Shown: piece by piece, positions 9,239-20,560 of the stretch
Layout: each line of letters begins with the position of its first letter
Numbering within the stretch: the first letter of the stretch is position 1
From: an uncultured Blautia sp.
GTDB taxonomy: Bacteria > Bacillota > Clostridia > Lachnospirales > Lachnospiraceae
Assembly (NCBI GenBank): GCA_900542045.1
Contig: UQMI01000002.1
Location: forward strand, 62,001-126,000
Length of the DNA: 64,000 bases
Reading direction: 5' to 3'
Notes under the pieces: generated by a model
Told to the model about the DNA's origin: nothing
Seen by the model: the letters and a program-made list of their open reading frames with translations, nothing else
Database searches by the model: none
Program-made: the position numbers and the translations under genes

Positions 9239-9419
9239 AGGCAAAGAATGGAAATGGCGGGAAAGATGAAGGGGAGGATTATGAGGTGTTTATGAATTGT
9301 CGTAAGTGTATTACTTGCATAAAATGCAAATACAATTTATAAAAATTCACACTATTTACAGTTATAAATTGAATTAATCTTCTGAAAATAATTTATAATA
9401 ATTTTTTTGAAAAAATGTG

Positions 9420-9451
9420 TTGACAAATTGCGGGGAGTCTGCTATTATAAT
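9420..9451 (+). promoter_or_regulatory. strong promoter of the candidate ncRNA
   Basis: A perfect TTGACA (9420-9425) with TATTAT 17 bases on (9443-9448), overlapped by TATAAT at 9446-9451. An A/T-rich stretch at about 9370-9418 looks like an UP element. The predicted start is near 9455. Confidence 0.8.
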
Positions 9452-9454
9452 CTC

Positions 9455-10522
9455 AACAAAAAACAACAGACATTCATTCAATTTATAGTATATATATTAC
9501 ATACTAACTTGAAGGAATGACAGAAAAAGGAAGGATGGTGATTCCAGTGGGAACGGCAGAATTTAACCATCAATATGAGAGCGGTATTGCTTAGCACCTC
9601 CTGCAAGAAAGACCGGATACGATTCCAGGAAGAAAGATTCTTCAGAATAAAATATCGAGTATGAAATTTGTTAATGTATCTTTCGGTTATAGAAGCTGGC
9701 ACTCATATTGAATATATACCGCAGACCTAATACAAGGATTCTTAATCTGGTGTGAAGAAATCAGATTGAGAAGAGTATCTCGATTATATTAGACGGAACA
9801 GAGAAAAAGGTTTTTTCTTATTCCCTCCAGGATATATAGTTCAGAAGATACTTTGATATCCTTATCAGAATATAGAAATATAGACGATAAGAATAGAAGC
9901 TTTGCATTAGAAGAATATTTGCTTACAACAAATATTACATATAAGATCAGAAGATACCGGAAACAGGAAATCTCCATAAGAAAATATAGCGTAGATTATA
10001 ATATCGTTGAAATTATAGTGAGCAGAATTACAAGTAAATTGTAAGAAGAGACCATAAGAATAAACCGAAATATTATAAGCGCTTATTATAGGGCTTATAA
10101 TAGGAAAGGTATTATAAGAACTATAATAAATAAAATATGAGATAAGCCATATCTTGAATTTTAGAACGGTTCTGTTAATGAATAAGAGTGGTTAACTTAG
10201 GAAGATAGGAGGGCAGTTTTAATAAAAAGGTAGCTTGTTTAACAACTCATATGAAAATATTGGATGGAGAGAGTAAGTAAAGGAAAAATAAGATCTTATC
10301 AAAAATTATCTATATAAACTTTCTAAATAATCGAATATCATATTGGAAGATGCATATTCGTTATGAGCAGGCAGGTTGAAGAAGAATAGATTATTATCGC
10401 AGATAATAAAATATCGGGTAACTGTTTAGATATATAAGAAGACGTAAAGAGGAAAATCAATTGAATAAAGATGAATTTTAAAGCGGCCATCATTTTTGAA
10501 TGAAAAAAATGGTGGCCGCTTT
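9455..10522 (+). ncRNA. candidate large structured non-coding RNA (about 1.07 kb)
   Basis: No frame here has a ribosome site or protein-like composition, and the base content (AT-rich, purine-rich on the plus strand) differs from both flanks. It starts at a strong promoter and ends at a very stable hairpin. Complementary segments occur along its whole length: 9471-9481 with 9509-9519 (one mismatch), 9571-9579 with 9702-9710, 9581-9587 with 9716-9722, 9739-9749 with 9762-9772 (11 bp, one wobble), 9774-9780 with 9846-9852, 9914-9921 with 9929-9936, 10084-10090 with 10096-10102, 10110-10116 with 10122-10128, 10332-10338 with 10354-10360, and 10391-10398 with 10402-10409. Size and character recall the large ornate bacterial RNAs (ROOL, GOLLD, OLE), but I cannot assign it to one. 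The alternative is decayed non-coding DNA. Confidence 0.6.
10480..10522 (+). terminator. long terminal hairpin of the candidate ncRNA
   Basis: AAAGCGGCCATCATTTTT pairs with AAAAATGGTGGCCGCTTT around a short loop. Only three T close the stem and no clear U-tract follows, so it may terminate weakly, mark a processed 3' end, or stabilise the RNA. Confidence 0.55.
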
Positions 10523-10576
10523 CGTGATGTGTGCAGGCGGGATCGAATCGCTCCTTTTTGTTCGGCTGGAAATGTG

Positions 10577-10606
10577 TTGCCGTGAGAGTAGAAAATCCTG
10601 TATAAT
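10577..10606 (+). promoter_or_regulatory. promoter of the pseudouridine synthase gene
   Basis: TTGCCG (10577-10582), an 18-base spacer and a perfect TATAAT (10601-10606), about 42 bases before the ATG. Confidence 0.65.
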
Positions 10607-10647
10607 AAGGCAGTTGATAAATATGGGTGTGAAAAGGAAGGAAAAAT

Positions 10648-11313
10648 ATGGAGATTTCATCCTGTATCATATATGAAGATACACAATTACTGGTCTGCCA
10701 TAAACCATGTGGTCTGGCAGTTCAAAGTGCAAGAATGGATACCATGGATCTGGAAAGCGCAGTGAAAAATTATCTGGCAGAAAAAAATGCGGCGCAGGTG
10801 CCTTATCTTGCTGTGATCCATCGACTGGATCAGCCGGTGGAAGGTCTGGTGATCCTTGCAAAAACTCCAGAAGCGGCAGCGAAGCTGAGCCGTCAGATAA
10901 CAGAGGGGAAAATGCAGAAATATTATCTGGCTGCCAGTTCCCATATTCCTGAACAAAAAGAGGCTGTTCTGGAAGATTTCCTTCTGAAAGACAGGAAAAT
11001 GAATCTTTCGCGGATCGTGGTGTCAGGGACGCCCAATGGAAAAAAAGCCAGACTGTCGTATCGTGTACTGAAAGAAAAGGATGACCGGGCGATATTTGAA
11101 ATCAGGCTGTTTACCGGGCGTCATCATCAGATCCGGGTGCAGATGGCGGGGCACGGAATGCCGCTGATGGGTGACAGGAAATACAACAATCTGGAGTGTA
11201 TACAGGAGAACGGAAGTCTTGCGCTGTGCGCATACCGTATCGCATTTTGCCATCCGGTAACAGGGAAGAAGATGGAATTGAAAATAAAACCGGAAAATCC
11301 GCTGCTTCAATGA
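10648..11313 (+). CDS. RluA-family pseudouridine synthase
   Basis: A 221-residue RNA pseudouridine synthase that isomerises uridine in rRNA or tRNA. The catalytic aspartate is D61 in IHRLDQPVEGLVI, the hallmark of the RluA group, and GRHHQIRVQMA supplies the conserved arginine later on. There is no N-terminal S4 domain, so it belongs to the short RluA/TruC-like branch; the target nucleotide cannot be named. GGAAGG lies 8 bases before the ATG. About 107 bases separate it from the next gene, without a clear terminator. Confidence 0.88.
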   Translation: MEISSCIIYEDTQLLVCHKPCGLAVQSARMDTMDLESAVKNYLAEKNAAQVPYLAVIHRLDQPVEGLVILAKTPEAAAKLSRQITEGKMQKYYLAASSHIPEQKEAVLEDFLLKDRKMNLSRIVVSGTPNGKKARLSYRVLKEKDDRAIFEIRLFTGRHHQIRVQMAGHGMPLMGDRKYNNLECIQENGSLALCAYRIAFCHPVTGKKMELKIKPENPLLQ

Positions 11314-11420
11314 TTTCGGATGAAGGGACCTGTTTGTAAGAAAAGCAGGGAATCTCTGTCTTGCAGGAGAATAAAACCTGCAGAATCCATCATACTAAGG
11401 GAAAGAAAGTGTGGTGGATT

Positions 11421-12452
11421 ATGCAGATTGAGTGGAAAAGACGATTGCAGATCGCGGGAATTGTAATAGGGGTCTATCTGGGGTTTCGATATGTACTGCC
11501 GGTTATGATTCCTTTTTTATTCGGGTGGTTTCTGGCAGCCGTGTTTTACGGACCGGCTCAAAAAGTAGAAAAAAATTTTCATATCCGAAAAACGGTGGTG
11601 GGAAGCTTTATGATCCTTTTGTCAGTTGCAGCTGTTCTGCTTTTGATGGGAATTGGAATGAAAGAGGGACTGCTACAGCTGCAGCGTTTGTTTTCAAATT
11701 ATGAGCAGATGCAGGAACAGGGGATGAGGCTGCTGGATCGGTGCTGTGGATTTTTGGAGGAACATACAGGGATTCTGAAAGAAGACAGCCGGTCTTTTCT
11801 GGTAAGCAGCGCCGCACAGATTCGGGAGGACCTGAGGTCGGGCATTGGAATGGAAACGGTAGGAAAGGCTACAGACTGTGTAAAGGGGCTGATGGGAATA
11901 ATCAGCGGCCTGGTGGTTGCAGTGATTTCCGGGATTTTTATTTTGCGGGATATGGACAAGCTGAAAAGTAAGGCCCGGGAATATTCCATGCTTCGCGGGT
12001 GCCGCCGGGTACTGCGCAGACTGAAAGAAACGGCGGCAGTATATTTTAAGGCTCAGATTTTGATCATGCTGACTATTTCGATTGAATGTACGGTGGGATT
12101 CTGGCTGTTAAAGAGTCCATATTATCTGCTTCTGGGGCTGGCCCTTGGGCTTTTGGACGCATTGCCTCTGATCGGCACCGGACTTTTTCTGTATCCGGCT
12201 GCAGCTGTGTGTCTGTTTCTGGGCCGGCCGCTGTTGGCAGTAGGCTGCGTGCTACTGGAACTTCTTACCAGCTTTACCAGAGAATTGCTGGAACCAAGGT
12301 TGTTGGGAAAGAAGCTGGGGATTTATCCGGTCGTGGTACTGGCTGCCGTTTATCTGGGGCTGGTGCTCTATGGAGCAGCCGGAGTCATCCTGGGGCCACT
12401 ATCCTTCTTTTTGATGTATGAAATTGGAAAAGAATGGGATGTCTGGGATTAA
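11421..12452 (+). CDS. AI-2E/YtvI-type membrane protein
   Basis: A 343-residue integral membrane protein of the AI-2E transporter family (PF01594), close in style to sporulation protein YtvI. Hydrophobic segments occur at about 10-40, 55-80, 145-175, 205-275 and 300-335. The family-typical loop between the second and third segments is amphipathic and charged. Family members have been linked to small-molecule or ion efflux, and YtvI to sporulation; the substrate is unknown. The start is uncertain: I chose the ATG at 11421 directly before the first hydrophobic segment, because the ATG at 11361 would add a polar 20-residue leader. Confidence 0.75.
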   Translation: MQIEWKRRLQIAGIVIGVYLGFRYVLPVMIPFLFGWFLAAVFYGPAQKVEKNFHIRKTVVGSFMILLSVAAVLLLMGIGMKEGLLQLQRLFSNYEQMQEQGMRLLDRCCGFLEEHTGILKEDSRSFLVSSAAQIREDLRSGIGMETVGKATDCVKGLMGIISGLVVAVISGIFILRDMDKLKSKAREYSMLRGCRRVLRRLKETAAVYFKAQILIMLTISIECTVGFWLLKSPYYLLLGLALGLLDALPLIGTGLFLYPAAAVCLFLGRPLLAVGCVLLELLTSFTRELLEPRLLGKKLGIYPVVVLAAVYLGLVLYGAAGVILGPLSFFLMYEIGKEWDVWD

Positions 12453-12571
12453 AGTCTGTCGAAATCATGAAAAAAATATGAAAAATGTGCTCTATCTCTG
12501 GACGGAACAAGGATTTCGTGTTAATTTCGTGTTAGACGATTGTAAAGTTTCAGAAAGGACAGGAAGTAACC

Positions 12572-13654
12572 ATGAGAAATAAAAGGATTGCAGAACTGCT
12601 TCTGGGTATATTGATTTTCGGTGTACTGATCTTTGGATGCAGCAAAGCCCAGGAAGTGCCTGCAAACAGCCATAAAGCAGAGGCAGAAGAGGCGGAAGAA
12701 GAAGCTCTTGCAGAGATGATTGACACAGATGTTCCCATTGAGAAAGGCACCAGGATTGCTGTAGTGGCAAAGTCAACTGTTGGCGAGTTCTGGGATAACA
12801 TAAAGCAGGGAATGGAAGATGCCGTATCCGGGTTGAATGAAGCCTACGGCCTGGAAGGTGATGATAAAATTACCATGACTTTTGAAGGGCCGGACAACGA
12901 AGGAGATCTGACGGATCTGATTAACACGGTGGATGCAGTGCTGGCTGAGAATCCAACAGTCTTGTGTCTGGCTTCCGGAGATGAGGATGCGGGACAGGCT
13001 CAGCTGGAAACGGCACGTGACAATGGGATTCCTGTAATATTGTTTGATTCGCTTGTCGAAGTAGACGATGATACCCTGTATGCGGCATATTGCGGAAGCG
13101 ACAACAGGGAAATGGGAAGGGACGCCGCCGGGAAACTGACAGAGGCGATGAATGGAGCCGGCAAGGTGGCGGTGATTTCTCATTGGAAGAATGATCGTAC
13201 AAGTATTGAACGGACTGCCGGGTTTAAGGAGGCGCTGGCGGATGAAGCACCTCAGGTGGAACTGGCAGCTGAACTGGTCATGGAGGAAGACAGGGATTTA
13301 TCAGAGCAGGTAGCCGAGCTTTTGGAGGAAGTTCCGGATCTGAACGGAATTTATTGTACCAATGGAGATGCTGCCGAGGCGGTTTTGGATGCATTGAAGG
13401 ATACAGAAGAACATGGAATCCAGGTAGTGGGAACCGATGGCACTTCTCGCCAGATTGATGCCATCGAAGCCGGTGAAGAACTGGGAGCAGTTTCGCAGGA
13501 CCCTTATCAGATGGGATTTCAGACGATCTGTACTGCAGTCAGGGCAGCTGGAGAGCCACAATCGCTGACGGAGAAAAATATTTATATTGATCATGCCTGG
13601 CTGGATGCCGGTAATCTGGAAGAAGAGGGAAGCACATCTTACATATACGGATAA
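12572..13654 (+). CDS. orphan periplasmic-binding-protein-like lipoprotein
   Basis: A 360-residue lipoprotein with a type I periplasmic binding fold (Peripla_BP_4, as in ribose and galactose binding proteins). It has a signal peptide with lipobox LIFGC, lipidated C23, then a Glu/Ala-rich linker (about 30-50) that tethers the domain. RIAVVAKSTVGEFWDNIKQG opens the ligand domain, and IPVILFDS and VVGTDGTS are the usual sugar-contact regions. No ABC permease or ATPase gene lies nearby, so it either serves a distant transporter or presents ligand to a sensor. AGGACAGGAAG precedes the ATG. A terminator follows directly. Confidence 0.8.
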   Translation: MRNKRIAELLLGILIFGVLIFGCSKAQEVPANSHKAEAEEAEEEALAEMIDTDVPIEKGTRIAVVAKSTVGEFWDNIKQGMEDAVSGLNEAYGLEGDDKITMTFEGPDNEGDLTDLINTVDAVLAENPTVLCLASGDEDAGQAQLETARDNGIPVILFDSLVEVDDDTLYAAYCGSDNREMGRDAAGKLTEAMNGAGKVAVISHWKNDRTSIERTAGFKEALADEAPQVELAAELVMEEDRDLSEQVAELLEEVPDLNGIYCTNGDAAEAVLDALKDTEEHGIQVVGTDGTSRQIDAIEAGEELGAVSQDPYQMGFQTICTAVRAAGEPQSLTEKNIYIDHAWLDAGNLEEEGSTSYIYG

Positions 13655-13704
13655 GAGACGTTCTCTTTGCGGAACACAACATAATATAAAAAGAATCGGG
13701 ATAG

Positions 13705-13745
13705 AATAAGGCAGAGGACTGCAGTGCAGTTCGCTGCCTTATTTT
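13705..13745 (+). terminator. intrinsic terminator
   Basis: AATAAGGCAG pairs with CTGCCTTATT, with an inner ACTGCAGTGCAGT self-complementary helix, and is followed by TTTTT. Confidence 0.9.
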
Positions 13746-13888
13746 TCTGAAACCGTAACGGAATAAATATAGTCAAATTTTGTGAAAAAAATACTGAGAA
13801 AAATGAAACAAATAAAATATATATAAGTAAATATTGTGCGAAACGACAAAATTTATTCAGATTATTCGTCAAAACAACTTTAATTTGT

Positions 13889-13917
13889 TTGCATTTTAAC
13901 AAAGAGTATGGTAAGAT
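13889..13917 (+). promoter_or_regulatory. promoter of the V-ATPase operon
   Basis: TTGCAT, 17 bases, TAAGAT, in an A/T-rich setting. The predicted start near 13924 leaves a leader of about 23 bases. The same -10 variant occurs before the CobO-like gene at 37883. Confidence 0.6.
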
Positions 13918-13946
13918 TGCACTATATAAAAAAAGGTGGTGAACAA

Positions 13947-14255
13947 ATGGTACAGGAAACGATTCAGGCGGTAAAAGACGCGGAAAGCAAGGCAGAAACA
14001 ATTCTGCAGGAAGCATCCAGACAGGCAGAAGCCGTATTGGAGAAGGCTGAAAACGAGGCAGAAGCGTGGAAAGAAGAACAGATTAAAGCCGCCAGAGAAA
14101 AAGCTGATGCCGATTTGACTGAAGCGAGAACCAGTGCGGACCAGGAGATGGAGCGGCTGGTAAAGGAAGCAGACAAAGAGATTGCAGCTTTGAAGGAATT
14201 AGCAGCAACAAAGGAATCCCAGGCCATTGAGGCGGTGATTTCCCAGTTGTACTAA
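13947..14255 (+). CDS. V-type ATPase stalk subunit (H/G type)
   Basis: A 102-residue, almost wholly helical protein rich in Glu, Ala and Lys, predicted to form the long coiled coil of the peripheral stalk that pairs with subunit E. Its first position in a V-ATPase operon matches the small AhaH/NtpF genes in other species. AAAGGTGGTGA lies just before the ATG at 13947; the longer frame from 13908 would start upstream of the predicted transcription start. There is no hydrophobic segment, so it is a cytoplasmic stator component. Confidence 0.8.
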   Translation: MVQETIQAVKDAESKAETILQEASRQAEAVLEKAENEAEAWKEEQIKAAREKADADLTEARTSADQEMERLVKEADKEIAALKELAATKESQAIEAVISQLY

Positions 14256-14296
14256 TTCCTCATTTTTCCAGTAAAAAGTAAAGGGGGTATGTGAGT

Positions 14297-16785
<2,489 letters not shown>

Positions 16786-16856
16786 GACGTCCGGGAAAGC
16801 AGTCGGAACAATGCAGAATGTATAATGGAACAAAAAATTAAGGAGTTTGGAAGAGA

Positions 16857-17450
16857 ATGACTGGATTAGATAAAATTGTTAGCCAGATTCTGGAAGAAGC
16901 AAATAACTCCGCCAGCGCTAAGCTGGAAAAAGCCCGGGCAGAGGCTGAAGAAATCATGAACACTGCCAGGGCAGAAGCTGAGAAAGAAGCGGAAGAAATT
17001 TTACAAAAGGCAAAAACAGACATGGAAAACTATGCGGAACGGACAAAATCTGCTGCGGATCTGAGAAGAAGAACTGCGATCCTTGCGGCTAAGCAGGAAA
17101 TGATCTCTCAGGTGCTGGACAAAGCGTACCAGAAGTTCTGTTCCATGGATGAAGAGACCTATTTCGCCACTCTGCTGGATATATTGAAGAAATTCGTCAT
17201 GGAAGATAACGGCGTGATTTTCTTTTCGGAAGAAGACAGGGCAAAGCTGCCGGATGATTATGAAGAGAAAATCGAGGCTATTGCAGCGGAGAAAGGCGGT
17301 ACGCTGACCGTATCCCAAGAGAACAGGAACATTGAAAGAGGTTTTGTTCTGGCATACGGCGGTATCGAGGAAAACTGCTCTTTCCGGGCGTTATTTGATT
17401 CCAGAAAGGATGATCTGCAGGATAAGGTACAGGCGGTACTTTTTATGTAA
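16857..17450 (+). CDS. ntpE: V-type ATPase subunit E
   Basis: A 197-residue peripheral-stalk subunit. Residues 1-75 form a Glu/Ala-rich helix that pairs with the H/G-type subunit. The C-terminal globular domain (about 100-197) contains the typical GGTLTVSQENRNIERGFVL stretch, which contacts the catalytic head. AAGGAG precedes the ATG. The intergenic gap after subunit K (71 bases) shows no terminator. Confidence 0.9.
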   Translation: MTGLDKIVSQILEEANNSASAKLEKARAEAEEIMNTARAEAEKEAEEILQKAKTDMENYAERTKSAADLRRRTAILAAKQEMISQVLDKAYQKFCSMDEETYFATLLDILKKFVMEDNGVIFFSEEDRAKLPDDYEEKIEAIAAEKGGTLTVSQENRNIERGFVLAYGGIEENCSFRALFDSRKDDLQDKVQAVLFM

Positions 17451-17483
17451 CAGCGTGACCCGCAGACAAGGAGGTATTATTTT

Positions 17484-18455
17484 ATGTCAGACACACAATA
17501 CACCTATGCGGTTGCGCGAATCAGAGCCATGGAGGTGTCTCTGTTTTCTCAGGCGGTCATTGACCAGCTGATGGCCTGCCGGACGGAACAGCAATGTCTG
17601 CAGTTCCTGACGGAGAGAGGCTGGGGAGATTCGGATACACCCATGAACGCAGAAGCAATCCTCTCCAGAGAAAAGGAAAAGATCTGGGAGCTGATGCGGG
17701 AACTGGTGAAGGATATGTCTGTTTTCGATGTGCTCAGCTATCCGGATTTATTTCATAATCTGAAAGCTGCCATCAAAGAGGTGGCCACTGACGGGAAAAA
17801 TCCCCATATTTTCTATCACGACTGCTCCATAGACGGGGAGACTATGATGGAGATTGTAAAAAACAAGGATTATTCCCGGTTACCGGATTTTATGGCGGAT
17901 GTGGCCAGGGAAGCTTATGAGACCTTTCTTCATACCAGGGACGGACAGCTATGCGATGTGATGATCGACAAAGCGACTCTGGAGGCCATTTATCAGGCCG
18001 GAAAAAGGTCCAGAGATCAGATTATCCGTCAGTATGCGGAATCTACCGTTGCAGTTGCGGATATCAAGATTGCAGTGCGTTCGCAGAAAACCGCAAAGTC
18101 ATTGGAATTTATGAAAAAGGCAATGGCAAAATGCGACAGTCTGGATATTGATGTGCTGGCCCGTGAGGCCATGGTCGGAGAGGAAGCCATTAAAGATTAT
18201 CTGATGGGGACCTCTTATGCCGGAGGCGCAGAGGCTTTGGCAGAGTCTCCCTCGGCATTTGAAAGATGGTGTGACAACCGTATTATCGAGACCATACGTC
18301 CCCAGCTGTACAATTCATTTTCCGTTGGCCCCCTGGTGGCTTATGTGATTGCCAGGGAAAATGAGATAAAAACGGTTCGAATCATTCTTTCGGCAAAGCA
18401 GAATGATCTGTCGGAAGAATTCATCCGGGAAAGGATAAGGGAGATGTATGTATAA
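17484..18455 (+). CDS. ntpC: V-type ATPase subunit C (d subunit)
   Basis: A 323-residue subunit that caps the rotor ring and links it to the central shaft; the family (vATP-synt_AC39) is all-helical and funnel-shaped. It opens YTYAVARIRAMEVSLFS, with the canonical arginine and small residues, and ends ILSAKQNDLSEEFIRERIR, which is typical. AAGGAGG lies before the ATG. Its end overlaps the start of subunit F by 8 bases, suggesting coupled translation. Confidence 0.92.
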   Translation: MSDTQYTYAVARIRAMEVSLFSQAVIDQLMACRTEQQCLQFLTERGWGDSDTPMNAEAILSREKEKIWELMRELVKDMSVFDVLSYPDLFHNLKAAIKEVATDGKNPHIFYHDCSIDGETMMEIVKNKDYSRLPDFMADVAREAYETFLHTRDGQLCDVMIDKATLEAIYQAGKRSRDQIIRQYAESTVAVADIKIAVRSQKTAKSLEFMKKAMAKCDSLDIDVLAREAMVGEEAIKDYLMGTSYAGGAEALAESPSAFERWCDNRIIETIRPQLYNSFSVGPLVAYVIARENEIKTVRIILSAKQNDLSEEFIRERIREMYV

Positions 18456-18768
18456 GATTGCAGTGATCGGCGATTATGACAGCATTTACGGGTTCGCTGC
18501 ACTGGGTCTGGATATCTTTCCCGTGTCAGAACCAGAAGAGGCGAAATCGAAATTTCAGCAGCTTGCCGGAGGCACCTATGCGGTGATTTATATCACAGAG
18601 GCCCTGGCAGCGCAGTTAGAACAGGAGATAGAGAAATATCGTGAGGAGATCCTGCCTGCCATTATTCAGATCCCAGGCGTGTCCGGCAATACGGGAGCCG
18701 GTATTCTGGAAGTGAAGAAGTCGGTGGAAAAAGCAGTAGGCTCCGATATTCTCTTCGGAGACGAATAA
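18448..18768 (+). CDS. ntpG: V-type ATPase subunit F
   Basis: A 106-residue central-shaft subunit of the ATP-synt_F family. It opens YKIAVIGDYDSIYGFAALG, a compact Rossmann-like strand-helix unit, and ends in IPGVSGNTGAG followed by a helical tail. It sits on subunit D in the shaft. The gene starts inside the last codons of subunit C. Confidence 0.9.
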   Translation: MYKIAVIGDYDSIYGFAALGLDIFPVSEPEEAKSKFQQLAGGTYAVIYITEALAAQLEQEIEKYREEILPAIIQIPGVSGNTGAGILEVKKSVEKAVGSDILFGDE

Positions 18769-18789
18769 GAAAGTGGGTGATTTGTTCAA

Positions 18790-20559
18790 ATGAGCAAAGG
18801 AACGATAAAGAAAGTGGCCGGACCGCTGGTTATCGCAGAAGGAATGAGAGACGCCAACATGTATGACGTGGTGCGTGTAAGTTCTCAGCGACTGATCGGC
18901 GAGATCATCGAAATGCACGGTGATGAGGCTTCCATCCAGGTATATGAGGAGACCTCCGGCCTGGGACCGGGTGAACCGGTGGAATCCATGGAAGTACCCC
19001 TGTCCGTGGAACTGGGACCTGGTCTGATCGCCAGTATCTATGATGGTATCCAGAGACCGCTGGACGATATTATGAAGATCACAGGAAGCAACAATCTGAA
19101 ACGTGGTGTGGAAGTGCCCGCGTTGAAGAGAGACAGAAAATGGAATTTTGTTCCTGTGGCAAAAGCAGGGGATTCTGTGGAAGGCGGAGATGTACTGGGA
19201 ACAGTGCAGGAAACCATAGTAGTAGAACAGAAGATCATGGTTCCGCCGGGAATGAAAGGTACGGTAAAAGAGATCAAAGCCGGTGAATTTACGGTGGAAG
19301 ACGTGGTGGCTGTGCTGACAACAGAAGACGGCGATAAGGAGCTGACCATGATGCAGAAATGGCCGGTCCGCAAAGGCCGTCCTTACAAGAAGAAACTGGC
19401 GCCGAAAGTTCCTCTGGTAACCGGACAGCGTGTTATTGATACCATGTTCCCCATTGCCAAGGGCGGTGTGGCTGCAGTGCCGGGTCCTTTCGGAAGCGGC
19501 AAGACCGTGATCCAGCACCAGCTGGCAAAATGGGCAGAGGCAGATATCGTGGTGTATATCGGCTGCGGCGAGCGTGGAAATGAGATGACAGATGTTCTGA
19601 ATGAATTCCCGGAACTGAAGGACCCAAAGACCGGCCAGTCTCTGATGGAGCGTACGGTTTTGATCGCAAATACATCGGATATGCCTGTGGCAGCCCGTGA
19701 GGCTTCCATTTACACAGGAATCACTATTGCAGAATATTTCCGTGATATGGGGTATTCTGTGGCCCTGATGGCAGACTCCACCTCCCGTTGGGCAGAAGCT
19801 CTTCGAGAAATGTCCGGACGTCTGGAAGAGATGCCTGGTGAGGAAGGATACCCGGCTTATCTGGGATCCCGTCTGGCACAGTTCTATGAGCGTGCAGGAC
19901 ATGTGGTCTGCAATGGCGCGGACGGAAGAGAAGGTGCCCTGACTGCTATTGGCGCCGTATCTCCTCCAGGAGGTGATATTTCCGAGCCGGTATCCCAGGC
20001 AACTCTGCGTATCGTAAAGGTATTCTGGGGCCTGGATTCCAACCTGGCTTACAAGCGTCATTTCCCGGCTATTAACTGGCTGACCAGTTATTCTCTGTAT
20101 CTGGATGATGTGGGACCCTGGTTTAATCAGGAAGTGGCAGAGGACTGGATGGCTCTTCGCCAGAAGATGATGTCCCTGCTCCAGGAAGAAGCAGAACTGG
20201 ACGAGATTGTAAAGATGGTAGGTATGGATGCTCTGTCTCCAGGCGACCGTCTGAAAATGGAAGCAGCCCGCTCAATCCGTGAGGACTTCCTGCATCAGAA
20301 CTCCTTCCATGAGATCGATACCTATACTTCTCTGGAGAAGCAGCATTACATGATGAAACTGGTGCTGGCCTTCTATGAGGAATCCGTGGAAGCGCTGAAT
20401 AAGGGCGTAAATATTAACTCGCTGGTAAAAATGAGTGTCCGTGAACGGATCGGACGTTATAAATATACCCACGAAGACAAGCTTCGTGAAGAATATGAGG
20501 ATGTAAACAAAGATCTGGCGGCGGAAATTGCCGGGCTGATCGGAAAGGAGGACCTGTAA
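18790..20559 (+). CDS. ntpA: V-type ATPase catalytic subunit A
   Basis: The 589-residue catalytic head subunit, of the usual length. It has an N-terminal beta barrel, the bulge domain characteristic of A subunits (about 115-185), the P-loop GPFGSGKT at 232-239 with K238, the Walker B region [17 protein letters not shown] with its nearby GERGNE glutamate, and a C-terminal helical bundle. It hydrolyses or makes ATP in alternation with subunit B. The start follows GAAAGTGGGTGA. It ends one base before subunit B begins. Confidence 0.97.
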   Translation: MSKGTIKKVAGPLVIAEGMRDANMYDVVRVSSQRLIGEIIEMHGDEASIQVYEETSGLGPGEPVESMEVPLSVELGPGLIASIYDGIQRPLDDIMKITGSNNLKRGVEVPALKRDRKWNFVPVAKAGDSVEGGDVLGTVQETIVVEQKIMVPPGMKGTVKEIKAGEFTVEDVVAVLTTEDGDKELTMMQKWPVRKGRPYKKKLAPKVPLVTGQRVIDTMFPIAKGGVAAVPGPFGSGKTVIQHQLAKWAEADIVVYIGCGERGNEMTDVLNEFPELKDPKTGQSLMERTVLIANTSDMPVAAREASIYTGITIAEYFRDMGYSVALMADSTSRWAEALREMSGRLEEMPGEEGYPAYLGSRLAQFYERAGHVVCNGADGREGALTAIGAVSPPGGDISEPVSQATLRIVKVFWGLDSNLAYKRHFPAINWLTSYSLYLDDVGPWFNQEVAEDWMALRQKMMSLLQEEAELDEIVKMVGMDALSPGDRLKMEAARSIREDFLHQNSFHEIDTYTSLEKQHYMMKLVLAFYEESVEALNKGVNINSLVKMSVRERIGRYKYTHEDKLREEYEDVNKDLAAEIAGLIGKEDL

Positions 20560-20560
20560 A

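Noticed and set aside
9292..9342. A 16-codon frame encoding a cysteine-rich peptide (NCRKCITCIKCKYNL)
   Set aside because: The evenly spaced cysteines come largely from the palindrome TTGCAT-AAA-ATGCAA, the ribosome site is poorly placed, and no maturation gene is nearby. Too short to support.
9455..10522. Group II intron or decayed mobile element in the AT-rich region
   Set aside because: I found no reverse-transcriptase remnant, no terminal repeats and no clear domain V hairpin, whereas the promoter and local helices favour a structured RNA.
18616..20061. A 481-codon minus frame opposite ntpA
   Set aside because: Antisense shadow of a highly conserved ATPase gene, rich in Cys and His as such shadows are.
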